Assembly: GCF_008831285.2 (NCBI RefSeq)
Contig: NC_045138.2
Span: forward strand, 16,835,934-16,899,933
Length of the DNA: 64,000 nt
Direction of reading: 5' to 3'
Origin: Nymphaea colorata
Taxonomy: Eukaryota; Streptophyta; Magnoliopsida; Nymphaeales; Nymphaeaceae
Positions 37,490-49,516 of the stretch are shown here, piece by piece. The notes below the pieces were generated by a model. The model had not been told where the DNA came from, made no database searches, and saw only the letters and a program-made list of their open reading frames with translations. Numbering within the stretch: position 1 is the first letter of the stretch; each line of letters begins with the position of its first letter. Both the position numbers and the translations under genes were made by a program.

Positions 37490-40400
37490 TGCAGAAACAG
37501 AGCACTTTGCTTCGATCAACGGTCTTTCAGTCGGGTACCCATCGGTTTCTCTCAGTCGGTAAAAACTGATTAATTTGGGGAAATCTCCAAACATAGTCGA
37601 TCGCTAGCTTTTTCAACCAGCCGCTAAAGGAGCTACCCCAAAACCCTCACATGCCACCCACCTCACCCTTTTTGTCGTCTCTTTTCCTTCTTGTGTGCTG
37701 CTAATTTCTTATTTCACAGTCTTTCTTCCACTATATATGAACGGACAACTTGTATAGCTTCTAGAGAAACTGATATTTATTGTGGAAACTTATTGTAGTT
37801 TAAGAATAACCAAGTTATGGAAATTGTTAAACTGCCTTTCCAATTTCGTTACTTGCATGTCTTTGAACTTGGGTTGGTCAGATTTGTCTCTTACCATCAC
37901 CTCTTGTAAGTTATCTGTGTCAAAGTCCGGGAAAACATCTGTTTTAGTAGACAAATTAAATTTTGTTTTAGTATTTACTAGAAAAACATGATGGATATAT
38001 GCTATGTGCTGGAAGAGTTATTTCTGGATCTACTTGTCTTAAACACACTTTCTGTCTTCGTCAAGTACTTTAACAAGGCATTGACGAGTTCTATTGTATC
38101 ATGTTCATGACGACTGAACATAATTTTTAAGAAACTTCAATCTAAGCTGTGGTATTTATACTCTTAGCCACAGTTTTGACATTTTGATGTTGCAGAAACC
38201 TACCGAAAACGGTGTGCTAGAACATCTAAATGTCAGAATTGAATTCTTTTGTGGAAATTTTCTTCATTTTCCCAACCTCTGACATCATAAGAATATTGCC
38301 AAGAGAACTGTTTTAGCATTGTCTTGTGATCCCTATGCTTGGTATGGTTTTTGAAGCAACAGCATAATATTTCGCCTCACCACATTCTCCTTTGAGCCAT
38401 CCATCTATTGAATTAGCAACAATCTGGGCATGAGCTAAACTGAGAAATTATGTTGTTACTGGGAACATGGTCCATTTCAGCAACTCCTGATCAGGTGGGT
38501 CATAATTTTAGTCGAATTATAAGATGGACCTAAAAAACACCCCTTAGTGAAAGGCTACAACCATGTATGTCTTATTTTGAAGTAATGCGATCAATGAAGG
38601 CTTATAAAACCTTCAAATCCGTGATACTAACTTGCTGGGAAATGATGTCTTCCGTTAGATTGTGCATGTGTGCTATACCGTTTTGTATATTTTCTGCAAA
38701 AATACATTTGAAGAGGTAGGAACCTGTTGGAGTGCGGAGCTTGATCCATACTTGATAGCCTTCCCTAGTTTCTGTAAAGGCATTTATGTCATTTTTTTAT
38801 GGGTTTTGCCCTAGTCTCATGTTTATGAGGCCGCTGTTTGGCTTGTACTCAGTATTCTTCTATGATAATGAAAATTGCTCTATGTGGTAACCGTAGACAT
38901 AGGAGAATGTTGTCTTCCAACCTAATAAATCTTTGTGTTTTCTTTCTTTCTCTTTCTAATTTTTATTCTATTGGTATATTAAAAGAGTCTGAGAAAGTCT
39001 CGTTCCAAATATAACTGACCTTCATTGAGTTATGGTTAGAGGTCGATAATAGAAAATTCACCTTTAGGGCACCTTGTTTTTTCCCTTGTGTGTGTGTGTG
39101 TAGGGTTTGATCTAACCATGGGATTCACTGCAACAGGCGGTTTGTTATTTAGGTGCTTATAGTTAGTTTTCACTTTGCTTGTTCTCAAACTAACTTGCAT
39201 CTAAAGATGGTGATCTCCAAAGCCGAAAGCTGGTTATATGCACATAGCCGGTATTAAAAGCGGTAAGAATCTTGAAAAGTGTAATGGGCACATACAAATA
39301 ATTGTTATATATATATATATATATATATTATACACACACACATAATATTTCACCACTCAATTTCAGTATTTCACGTCTGTCAAACCAATTACATGGAAAA
39401 CTTCGTTATTAATTAGTTGTCCAACGTACCCCAGGAGAGAAAATAATTATGTAGCTTTTGATCTTGGTTAATTTATGTGGGGGATCACAACTTACCAATT
39501 TTGTTTTAACACTAGTAAGTTTCTAATTATAAACTCCCACCCTTTTCATAAATTAATCTGCTTATACAGATCATGCCTAGATTGGTTTTATGTACTTTTT
39601 CCAACTCTACCAGATAGCTTTGTTGAGACTTCAATGTATCCGAAGCACCATATACAATTGAAAAGTTTTGAAGGATAGCTTACCATATACAATTGAAAAG
39701 TTTTGAAGGATAGCTTCAACGACCAAAATTGATTTGCTTATTAGAGGCAGTTTGATCAAACAGAACTGAAAATATGTTCTTTAGAAATCAAATGTATGAT
39801 AGAACAGACAGAACAGGCAAACATGTTCTATGTGAACTAAAGTTAAATAGAGCAAACATTATGTTTTGGTATTAATTTCATCAAACAATGAATGGAGAAT
39901 TGGTGAGTCGATGAGACATGACGGTGGTGTAAACTGTAAAGAACAGGACGTCCTATTGTCCTGTCTCTATGGAACATGAATCAAACGACCTCTTAAGAAA
40001 ACCGACCTACATAACTGGTTATTGATTGTTTTTTGTTTGGAGGCAGTATTATAAGAGACTTTTAGTGACGGCTTCTGCAAAAGGTCATTGAACGTCTAAC
40101 TTTTGTTGATGTCATTCTATTTAACGTCAGTAAATTTACATGTTCGGCACTTTAAAGTTGAGCAAGCAAACGAGAGCAATGCTTTCCATTCATATGTCAA
40201 TCATCCCATGATCGGATATAGGGTTATAGAGATGTTAATGGATCAGATTTAAATCAATTATACATTTAACCATATCTACTTTTTTTAATCAGCTATTAAA
40301 TTCTTTTCCATATCCGGCTTTTTTTAATGGTTTAGTCGGATATCCAATCGAAATTTGGTATATTGATATCCCTAAATTACATATTTTGATATAATGAGTC

Positions 40401-41334
40401 GGCATGCTTTGAGGGAGCAGGGGCAGGAGATTACTAGTATTGGATCCTCTCACACAGAAACTAATAAATCTTTTGATCTTTTGCAAATGTGAGATCACAG
40501 TTAAATTTTTTGATCTTATTTTTCATGGCCGAATCCAAGTTTGGCTCCAAGTCAAATCAAGAAATATCTGAATATATAGAAGGACATGATTGTCGGATTA
40601 ATTTGCACTTTTCAAATTTAGAAATAAATTTTGTCTTCAAGTCGAACAAAAAGGTATTCGAATACTAAAATGCTTCCTCGATCGACAGCAATGGGTGCTT
40701 CTCCTCCAGCGAACCAAAGTTAACGACTTTTACTGACATTTTGATTTCTTGGCATCAGTAAATGCCTTGTTCTTTGCTCCAGGCAAGAAAAACTGTTGGC
40801 GTTTAGGAGACACCTAAAACAAAGGGGGGCTGGGGGGCCTCAAAAAAAAAATTAAAAATGTAATTTTTTTAAAAAAATTCATTTATTATGAAAAAAAGTT
40901 TTGAAAAATTATATTAATACTATAATTCGACTTCCTGGTGAAAAATTCTGAAGTCCAACGCTGGCAAGAGTTTAAAGAAAGAACGTCAAATCCACTCACG
41001 TTAGAATGTCACATGCACGAAAAAATTGGCAAAGGAGGCACGGTATTGTTTTGAACTCAAACAAACTTCAACCCTCAATCACCAAGACATACAACAAGAG
41101 ACACAAGTTAGCCCAAGACCATAAAACTCACAACTCTTTAACTTCCATCATAGCAAATACAAGATGGCCACTGCATCCATGCATTATTATTAAAGCAAGA
41201 CAACAACACAAACAGGAGACCACAAAAGACAGACCCGGTTACCCATGCACAACGGGTAGCCATTACACAACATTGACCGGAACATACATCTTGCCACAAG
41301 TTTCAACCATTGATGTTGAGATGGAGCGTTTGCA
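37490..41334. other. Spacer of X3, copy of 26,266-30,108
   Basis: Base-identical to its X2 counterpart apart from one homopolymer base. No gene seen. It contains the same TA run (about 39,304-39,329). Confidence 0.7.
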
Positions 41335-41891
41335 TCACGGTTTACGAATTAGCTTCCTGATGGCGTCAGCTTTTTTCTTGTCAAAACTGTCCACCAGCTG
41401 CTCGATCCTCGCCCTGAGGTTATCCGACTCCCTCTCCAAGCTCCTTAAGCGGTTGCGAGTCTCCTGCAACACTGCCGGGGAAGCCTGCACCCATATGCTT
41501 CACATTAATATTAATATTGGAGATAAGCCCACAAAATTTACTTTGTTTATGCATAGATAATAACTACATAAAAAGAGGTCCTAACGTCACTAGTGATGTT
41601 ACTGACGATAAAGTTTCGTCGAGGACGTCAGTAAAATTAGTGTCGTTGATACTTTCCTGATGTCTTCATGGTTTTTAATTATTTTTTTGACATATGATTA
41701 CGTTTGAACTTTAAAGCATTAGTGCCACTTTGATAAAAATTTCAGGCTCAGCGAAATCAACCAACCTCATTATCAGGAAGCACGATGTTGTGCAGCTGGT
41801 TTTGCAAGTTCTGCAGCTCGGCTAGGAGTTCTTGGACCCTCTGGTCGGTCGAGCCTGCAGAACTTCCACTTTTTGATCCCGAGCTAGACAT
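41335..41891 (-). CDS. PRE-like atypical HLH protein, type c, copy 2
   Basis: Exons 41,766-41,891 (ATG at 41,891) and 41,335-41,484 (TGA), 281-bp intron, 91 residues. Coding sequence, intron and promoter are identical to the copy at 30,109, so the same comments apply: Ser-rich N-terminus, altered helix 1 (LQNLQNQLHN), intact helix 2 (LRSLERESDNL), no basic region. Reads or transcripts would not separate the two copies. Downstream the surrounding unit lacks a type a partner. Confidence 0.8.
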
Positions 41892-42020
41892 CTTCACTGG
41901 AGAGGGAGAAGAGCGAGTGTCTAGTTCTTGGCTTGCTATCAAGTCGCAGCCTGAGTCAAGGAGAAGAGAGAGGAGCAAGGAAGGGCGTGTTCGTGGGGAG
42001 GAGGAATGGCCTGAGGTTGG

Positions 42021-42030
42021 TATTAAATAA
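42021..42030 (-). promoter_or_regulatory. TATA box of type c gene, copy 2
   Basis: TTATTTAATA on the minus strand, 130 bp upstream of the ATG, same block as 30,795. Confidence 0.63.
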
Positions 42031-45000
42031 GGTTGCGAAGAGAGAATCATATTCAAGAGATGCACCATAAAAAATCCTGACTCCACCTTTTCATGCCAAA
42101 GCAGAAAGATTGAAATATTACTGCCATTGATTTTACAATCAACAAGTATCCAAAGGCTTCTGATAAATCTCAAGTCACAGGCTGTTAATTAAATTAAAGA
42201 AAAAAATTTAAGATTTTTCTTCCTTATTTATACTTAAGATTTTGCCAAAGCTGTGTTTGGATGGATGAAAATGAAAGGAACGGGAGGGATGGAAAGAACA
42301 GGAAAAGGAAGGGAATGAGGAGCCAAATGAGAGGAAAGGAAAAAGACATAAAATATATGATTATAAAGCTTGTTTGAACGAAATGGAAATGCACATCCCT
42401 TTTCATTTTAAGAAGGGCAAATTAATCCAATAACCATGTAGAGTCATTCATATATTTCTTGATTGGACTTGAAGCCAAACTTGGATCTGAGTGTGAAAAA
42501 AATCCAATTTTAACCATGTAAGACCATTCAAATCTTTCTTAATTTGTCTTGAAGCCAAACTTTGATTTCTATATGAAAGAGGCAAAATCATTTTTACCGT
42601 AATTATGCCTTAGTTGTTATAGTGAAAAAGAAACTAACATTACTATACAATCTACACCAAAATATTGGGACATCCTCAAGCCCAAACGATTAAAATGACA
42701 GTTCTCTGAGATATACATGAATTAGTAAAATACTTTTGCTTAAAATTGTCAATATTAAAATTTTTTCTATCTGCACAGGATACTGCATACTCCATGAGAA
42801 CATTTTTAAATACCAGCTTTGCCCATCTACTTTTCTGTACTGAGAAAAAGGATGCTTCTTAGTAGGGCAAGGTTTGAACTAGTAGCAGAGCCACATGGAG
42901 GCTGGTGTGGGCAGTTCACAAAGTTTGATTAGGTTTTACATTAAATGCTTTGATATGTTTGATTGTTTATATGTATAGTTTCCCTAAAAGTATTAAAGTT
43001 ATTGAATTTAACGTCCCTTCAGCCAAAATTTTTAGCTCTGCTAGTGCCTTGAACATTTAATCTCGTGCATATTTGATCTTCTCTAGCTCAGAAATGACTT
43101 TCACCAAAAATTATCATGTGCATAATATACTTCCAATTAACTTAACGTAAACACCAAAAGTTTAAAAGTTTTAAAATTTCTCATATCAAGAAAGTCCTGC
43201 GCCTAGGCATAAAAAATCTTGATCCGCAATTTTTTTCTTTCTATCCTGGGAAACTCATTTGCATGGTAAGTACCCACATATACCAAATGAAAAACGAGTA
43301 CTACCGTCAGATATGAAGACTAACATGCATCTACATATTAGACCAAGAACGGATCAAAAGAAACTTTTCAATTTCAAAATGTCAATAGTACCATACAATT
43401 TTTAAGAAAATTACGTACAAATTGTTTAAATATGTAATATGAGTATTATTTGGAATCTAGGCAGGTTGTAATTTTTGTACTAATTGATCCAATTATGTCA
43501 AAGAAGAACTATTATAAAAAATCATTATAAAGGCATCTCTGGCGCTAAGGATTTCGGCAGAAACAGTCATTTCTGGCGCTCGACAAATGCAACAAATTTT
43601 CTTATCGGTGGCGCCATAACTGTGCCAGAATGAACCACAACTCTGGGCACTATACCTATGCCAACGAAAAGCACAGCTTCGGCTCTATGGCGGTTCGACC
43701 ACTGGCGCTGCTTTGGGTGTTAGTTTAGCGTCAGAGCCGCAGCTTTTTGTTTTCATTGAGAATATAATTGAATGGAGACTCTTAACTTTTTCAGAATTAC
43801 TTAACCATTTAACTAGAGCCGTCTAATTCAACCCGATGAACGGTTAAAAGAAAAACAAGGAGAAAAAGTTGATGGGTTTTTCTCACCTTGTTTTTTTCTC
43901 AATCATCCATTTCCTTCAAATGAACAACATTTGTTAGATGGCTGGGTGACTTTGGATGTACATATATATATATATATATTCATTGTGTATCTTTTTATCT
44001 AATAGCTAGATTGGTAAGTTAACAGGTATCTTTTGTATTTTCAGCCTTACCCATGACATATAGCACCAAATACAAATTTCTTATGTATTACCTGCTCCTT
44101 ATTTATTTTATTTCACAGCAAGCTTATGGTGAAGCAAACCATAATAGTTTATACGAACAAAATGCAATATCCCGACAATTGAAGAACTCTTAGGTTTCTT
44201 TAACTTCGAAAGTTCTTGAATTGCAATCCCTTAGCTAGCCATGGGGAAACCTTTTATTCTCCTAGAGCAAGTTTATTTAATATTAAGTTCACTTAACTGA
44301 TTTTGCTTATAATTGGCTTGAACCGAGTCGGTATACCCGATCCTATCAAATCCAGCTGTGGTCATTTTGGATCACTCACGCGAGTTCAGAACGTCAGTGA
44401 AAGCTTCCAGAGTACAACAAGGAGGACTTTGATGCCAGATGTGGGCATCAGTGACAGTGAACACTTATTTCTTACGTTTGCTGCATATTTAGTAAAGTTC
44501 ATGATATTTCACAATTCAAAAAATGACAAACTGAGGATCCCAGATGTCTCGGCAAACCCTGACTCGTAACCTAAGAAACATACAATCTTAGCTGACACAT
44601 GCAACTTGCGACTCGGATTGGCGAGTTTGCCAACTATGCTTGTATGGCTGCAATATTAGGAATGCATTTTAAAATTTTGACAAGAGGGACCACCCTTTCA
44701 CTTCATTCTTCCTAATCTCTCCAATTCAAGGAAATTAAACACTTAAGCTGGAGGCATTTAAGAAGGTGTATAATGCATATTAAGTGCCACTAGAAGCGAC
44801 AGGATGAAGACTTCAACATTGTTTGACCGAAGCCAGTCGAGGCCTAAGTCTTTGCCTGATTCATGAGCTGACTTGAGCCGCTTTCGATGTTAGTGGTCCT
44901 TGTGGGTCAGGTGAAAGTGAGCCAAGTCTGTTTGTGGTCATTGGGTCTGCCTCATTTAAGACTTGTGAGTTCCCCTCATACAGCTGTGATGGGCATATAA

Positions 45001-45777
45001 GCCATTTTATTAACAAAAGATCTTCACTGCCTTGACTTGGAGAAATGCCTCAATTTTAGGCCTCATTTGTTTCATCACTTGGGAAAGGAACCACCTCTAG
45101 TGGTTCGATTTGAACCAGTGGCTGCGATCCCTAGTTTGATTCTCATAGGTGTCAACTCTTTACTTAAGTCTAAATAGGCTTAGGCCTTAGATTCAGGGGT
45201 ACTAGCTTTGAGGTTTTATATTGCATTAAAGTCTTTTGGCCGGGATGCAGTTTCTTTTGGACCTAAATTAAAGGTGAGCAGGAGGCTAATCCCACTGCCT
45301 GAGTGAAAGCCTCTTTCAGACATTAATTACTCGCTAAACATATTTAAGCAAATTAAACAGTTATACTGCAGGCATTTTAAGGTCTTCTTAGCCTGAATGC
45401 AGTTTTCCTTGGACCTAAATCAAGGGCGATGAAGTACAGTTGTTGTGTTGTTGTAATGTTCTAAAACTGTCTTTTGTATTTTCAGCCTTACCCACTTGAC
45501 ATAGGCCCAAATACAAGCTTCTTATGTATGACATGTTCGTTATTTATTTTATTTCATAGCGCTGGGAAGAAGCATACAGTATAGTTTATACGAACAAAGA
45601 TGCATCCAGAGAATTGAACCCTTAGCTTCCTTTTAACTGTAAAAGTGTTCAAGTCAGCCCTTACCTTGGGGGCAAACATCTTATTCTCCTACAGCTATTT
45701 TTTTTATAAATACGTCACCACAGAAAAAAGGGGTTTTACTGCCTTGAGAAAAATGTCAATAATAGTGTGCAAACCAC
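42031..45777. other. Spacer of X3, diverged from 30,805-34,544 after 42,922
   Basis: Identical to X2 up to about 42,922, then scattered substitutions and indels at roughly 1-2 percent by eye. It carries the same CACTA-like ggcgct stretch (about 43,540-43,740) and TA run (about 43,961-43,978, longer than in X2). No gene seen. Confidence 0.6.
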
Positions 45778-46023
45778 CATAGTTAGCAAACTTGTCGAGC
45801 TGACTCGGGAATCGCCCGAGGAGTCAGCTCAGATGGCCAACAAATTCAGCCATGAGTCAAGGTTGGCTCAGCTCGTCCCTGACTCGGCTTGACTGTCTGA
45901 TTCAGTTGCAGTGATTTACATTATGGTTATTTGAATATTCAATCGAGTCGATGAATCAACTTGCTGACCCTGTGATCCGGTCATCTACTGATCTGGGTCC
46001 GAGTCATGGGTTTGCCAACTATG
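45778..46023. mobile_element. hAT-like MITE, X3 copy (longer form)
   Basis: Same ends as 34,545-34,739 but 246 bp long. The flanking 8-bp repeat is a perfect caaaccac on both sides. About 50 bp more interior, including ggttggctcagctcgtccctgactcgg, is present here. The X2 copy is therefore probably an internally deleted form. Confidence 0.75.
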
Positions 46024-46277
46024 CAAACCACCACTTTAAGAATAACTTATTGATGTTTTCAAGGAAATGTCGATGAAGACCTTTAGCGATGTTTTTAGAA
46101 AAATGCCATTGAACACCTACAAAACGTAAGATCTTCACTTATGTTTTTATGTAAAAATCTCACTAAAAACCAGCAATAAGAGAAGGTAGTGATGTTCCGT
46201 TGGATACGATGACTGAACCTTCATTACGTTTTGAGTTGCACATTAGTAAAAGAAATCTCAGTCATTGAATGACTCAC

Positions 46278-46515
46278 CACTATAGGTCTACAAAGGTGAT
46301 TGTTTTCAGCGCTGTACCATTTTTCATGTATACAGACAAGTGGGAGGAACTTTGGAACGTTCCACGATATCAAGCTAGGCCCCACCGTTAGCAACGTCAA
46401 TGAAACATCAGTAATAATTGAACTTTATCGACATTGAAAATGGAACTTCTATAAAGATATATATTTACTGACATGATATTTTCACACGTTAGTAAATACT
46501 TGTGGCCTTATAGTG
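46278..46515. mobile_element. Possible CACTA-type MITE, X3 copy
   Basis: Counterpart of 34,994-35,231 with the same CACTATA ends. Confidence 0.45.
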
Positions 46516-46564
46516 TGTTAAGTTCTAAACCTCATTTTACAGATAATAGGACGACTTATAATTG

Positions 46565-46950
46565 GCTTGAATTTGAGATGAAGAACTGGCGAGATGCGTT
46601 ATAGCGTTTGAAATAACGAAAGTGGTATGAAATAATAAAAGGAGATGACCAAACAACAACGGTATGAGATAACGAACTAGGTTGTATAGCATCAGAGATA
46701 ACGACATAGGTATGAGATAACGAAATGAGACTTATAACATCTGAAATAACGACAAAAGTATGAGATAATGAAACATGTCTTATAGTACCTGAGATAACGA
46801 CGTGAGTAGGAGATAAGAAAACATATGTTATAATGTATGAGATAACGATAAGAGTATGTAATAACAAAACATGTTATATAGTGTCGGAGATAACAAAAGG
46901 GGTGTAAGGTAATGACAAAGGTCTGCGATAAATAAAAGGTGGAGACAAAA
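46565..46950. repeat. 48-bp-period minisatellite, X3 copy
   Basis: Counterpart of 13,740-14,200 and 35,280-35,700. Minus-strand frames of about 103 codons here come only from the tandem unit. Confidence 0.8.
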
Positions 46951-47040
46951 ACAAACAGAGAAGTATATTGGTCATAATGACATGTATATACAAACTTACA
47001 CAATTATTCCCGCCTTACACAATTATTCCCGCCTTCGCAT

Positions 47041-47184
47041 CAGGTTCAACAGATCTTCAAACAAATGGGAGATAGAATCTCCCTTGCCAACAAAGAAAGA
47101 TTCAAGAAGATCCTTCAAATGGCTTTTACTGCAGTTGATAGTGAACTTCATGCAATGTCTGAGCTAACAAAGAAGAACATGTGA
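47041..47184 (+). pseudogene. Terminal-exon-like fragment at the array edge
   Basis: Directly at the point where X3 stops matching X1 and X2, an open stretch of 47 codons begins after an acceptor-like ATCAG. It ends with TGA at 47,182-47,184. The peptide (QQIFKQMGDRISLANKERF, then KILQMAFTAVDSELHAM) is protein-like and helical. No upstream exon is seen and I do not recognise the family. It could be the last exon of a gene cut by the duplication break. Confidence 0.35.
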
Positions 47185-49404
47185 TTCAGTTAACAATCCC
47201 AGTTGACTCTACAAACCCTGACTTGTGACCCAGCAAATACACTATCTTAGCTGACTTGGGCGACTTGGGACTCGGATTGGCGAGTTTGTTAACTATGCTT
47301 AGATGACTGCAACATTAGGGATCCCTTTTATAATTTGATAAAGGGACCATTTTTTTTCTTAATTCTTTGTAATCTCTCCAATTCAAGCAAATTAAACACT
47401 TAAACACTTAAACTTACTTCAATCAAACATTTCTGGCTCCACGACAGATTGTTGTATTGTGTTCCAACGTGATCAAACATCATAGCTAGAAATTTCTCGC
47501 TAATGAAAACTAATATTTTAAATTTTAAATTTGAAGGGCAATCATATATATATTATTAAAAAATAATCGAACATTTATATGGAAATAAGAGAATTTGTAT
47601 CGACTTGTGTGGGTTGCCCACATCAAGCCACACGTGCCTCCCCCATTGATTCCAGCAAATAAAAAAGACATGGTTGCCTTCTTGGAAGGCAGGCTATCAT
47701 GGATGCTTACCAACCACAGCTAATGTATTCAATTCCACTTGCCCCATCTTTAGGGTAAATTTCAATGCAAATGGCCCACATGGATTGTGTTGCGACCACT
47801 TAGGGTTAATGGGTTAGACCTTTTTAATATGAAAATGACGGTAACAGTCAACAAGAGAGCTTTTTGGAGAACAAATTAAAACAACCATCTATCTTCAATC
47901 AAGAATTCATTTTGACTCAAAATTCTCATGAATGCCAAAATAAGCGGAGACCACTCACATGCAAGTTGAAGCATGGCAGAGGCCGCACCTCAAAGCATCG
48001 AAAGTCGGTCATTTACTTTAAAAAAAAAAAGGGTTGAGAGAAAGTTTTGGCTTCTGATATACATCTATGTGCGGCTTGCCGATGGCAGACATCACTTTTT
48101 GCAGTGAGAGATATCAGCATAAGCCTGCATGTGTACCACATTAATAAGATCACCCAGTGGCCAGAAAACCTTTTCTGACGTAACACTTTATAAGTCATCG
48201 GCGAATTTTCGTGTGGACTAGTCATAAGCAAGTCACATAATCATTAAGTTCACTATAATGAATATTATATTAATGGCATACATATGTGTAAAAACTTAAG
48301 TTTATTTCTCCAAGATAAATTAAACTGGAGGATGAAAAAGATGTGATGATAAATGGAAAGCAGGAAGAGGCATGCCAAAGTCTCTCCACGAAACCAAAAC
48401 ATTTTGAGCGAAGGAGATGGACGAACTCCCATGATAAGAAACACAAGCTGGGCCTTATCATTTTTTCTATCAGTACGTTGGAATGCTTTCACAAATCGAC
48501 AAACTTGAAATGTAATCGATTTTCAAGAGAGTTGGCACAATAAACTTGGTGACTTATGGTAGACACGGTTGATCTCCTATAATGTCAATTCTCTAGATTT
48601 TTAAGAGGATACTGATATGCAAGTTCAAGCATAACAAAACTATTTTCTAAGCATTGCACTCAAAGAAAGCAGACTTGATAAATCTTTTTTTCACAAATAA
48701 CTAAATAACAATTTCATACTTTTTAAGAAAGTCTGATTTTCACATTGAATTTTATAAACTCTTTTGACCGGCAATTTCTACTATGTAGGCAGTCATCTAT
48801 TATTAGTTTATATTTTTTTTCTTAGTTTTCCTTTCTACTATTGGTCTAATTGTTAAACATTTAGATGTTAAATGAATTAAGAACAATTTCAGCATTGATA
48901 TTTTCTAAATAAACCATTAAGAGAAAAACAAGAAAAAAAAAGTATAATGAAATATTGTTGTCATCTAATATTAGTTCATATTTTTATATATATTGAATAT
49001 TCTAACCACATTGGTACTGTCAGTTTTAGAAACACCAAGTGGAAACCACCACAGATTCTCTTTCTTGTGCGAGACGTACTTCATTCAATCACTACCAAAA
49101 ATTAACAGCCGAAATGGACTTTCAAGCTTTCCTTCCGAATCATTCGCTTGTCATCCTTTGTATCCTCCCAACTTTGTTGACTTGTTTTCTGGAAGTCATT
49201 TTCATCTTCGTCAATCATAAACAGCATTATCTTGGACAGAAAACACACAAAAAAATCACATCAACAGAACTCTGTCATCTTCTTCATGCGCCTGAGGCGC
49301 CATGCACTTTCCTTCAACAATTAGAGAAAAACGAGAGCTCTTTCACTAATTTTGAGCAAAATTTTGCCTTCTGTTACAAAATTTTTGAGCTTACAGTCTG
49401 AGAA
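47185..49404. other. Spacer between the array and the peptide gene
   Basis: 47,190-47,410 is related to 33,310-33,500 and 10,290-10,380, so array-type sequence extends a little past X3. The rest appears low-copy within the window. Frames at 48,265-48,543 and 48,993-49,401 have no recognised motif. Confidence 0.55.
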
Positions 49405-49410
49405 TTTATT
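49405..49410 (-). terminator. Poly(A) signal of the peptide gene
   Basis: AATAAA on the minus strand, about 107 bp past the stop of the gene at 49,517. Confidence 0.5.
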
Positions 49411-49516
49411 TCTTTGCACTTGGTATCAATTTGATAATTCTTTACAAAAGAATAAATATTGGAAAAAATGGCAACAAATAAAGTTAACCTGAAAAAAAAA
49501 AAAAAAGATCTGCTCT

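Larger units (their letters stand above)
37239..47043. repeat. Tandem unit X3 of the segmental array (short)
   Basis: Begins with accgatcgatcaaaagttctatattaagtc as X2 does (20,920 onwards), then switches at about 37,271 to the sequence that follows the second direct repeat of X2 (26,046 onwards). The type a gene and about 5 kb are therefore missing. It ends at the break at about 47,043 after ttcgcatcagg. Confidence 0.85.
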
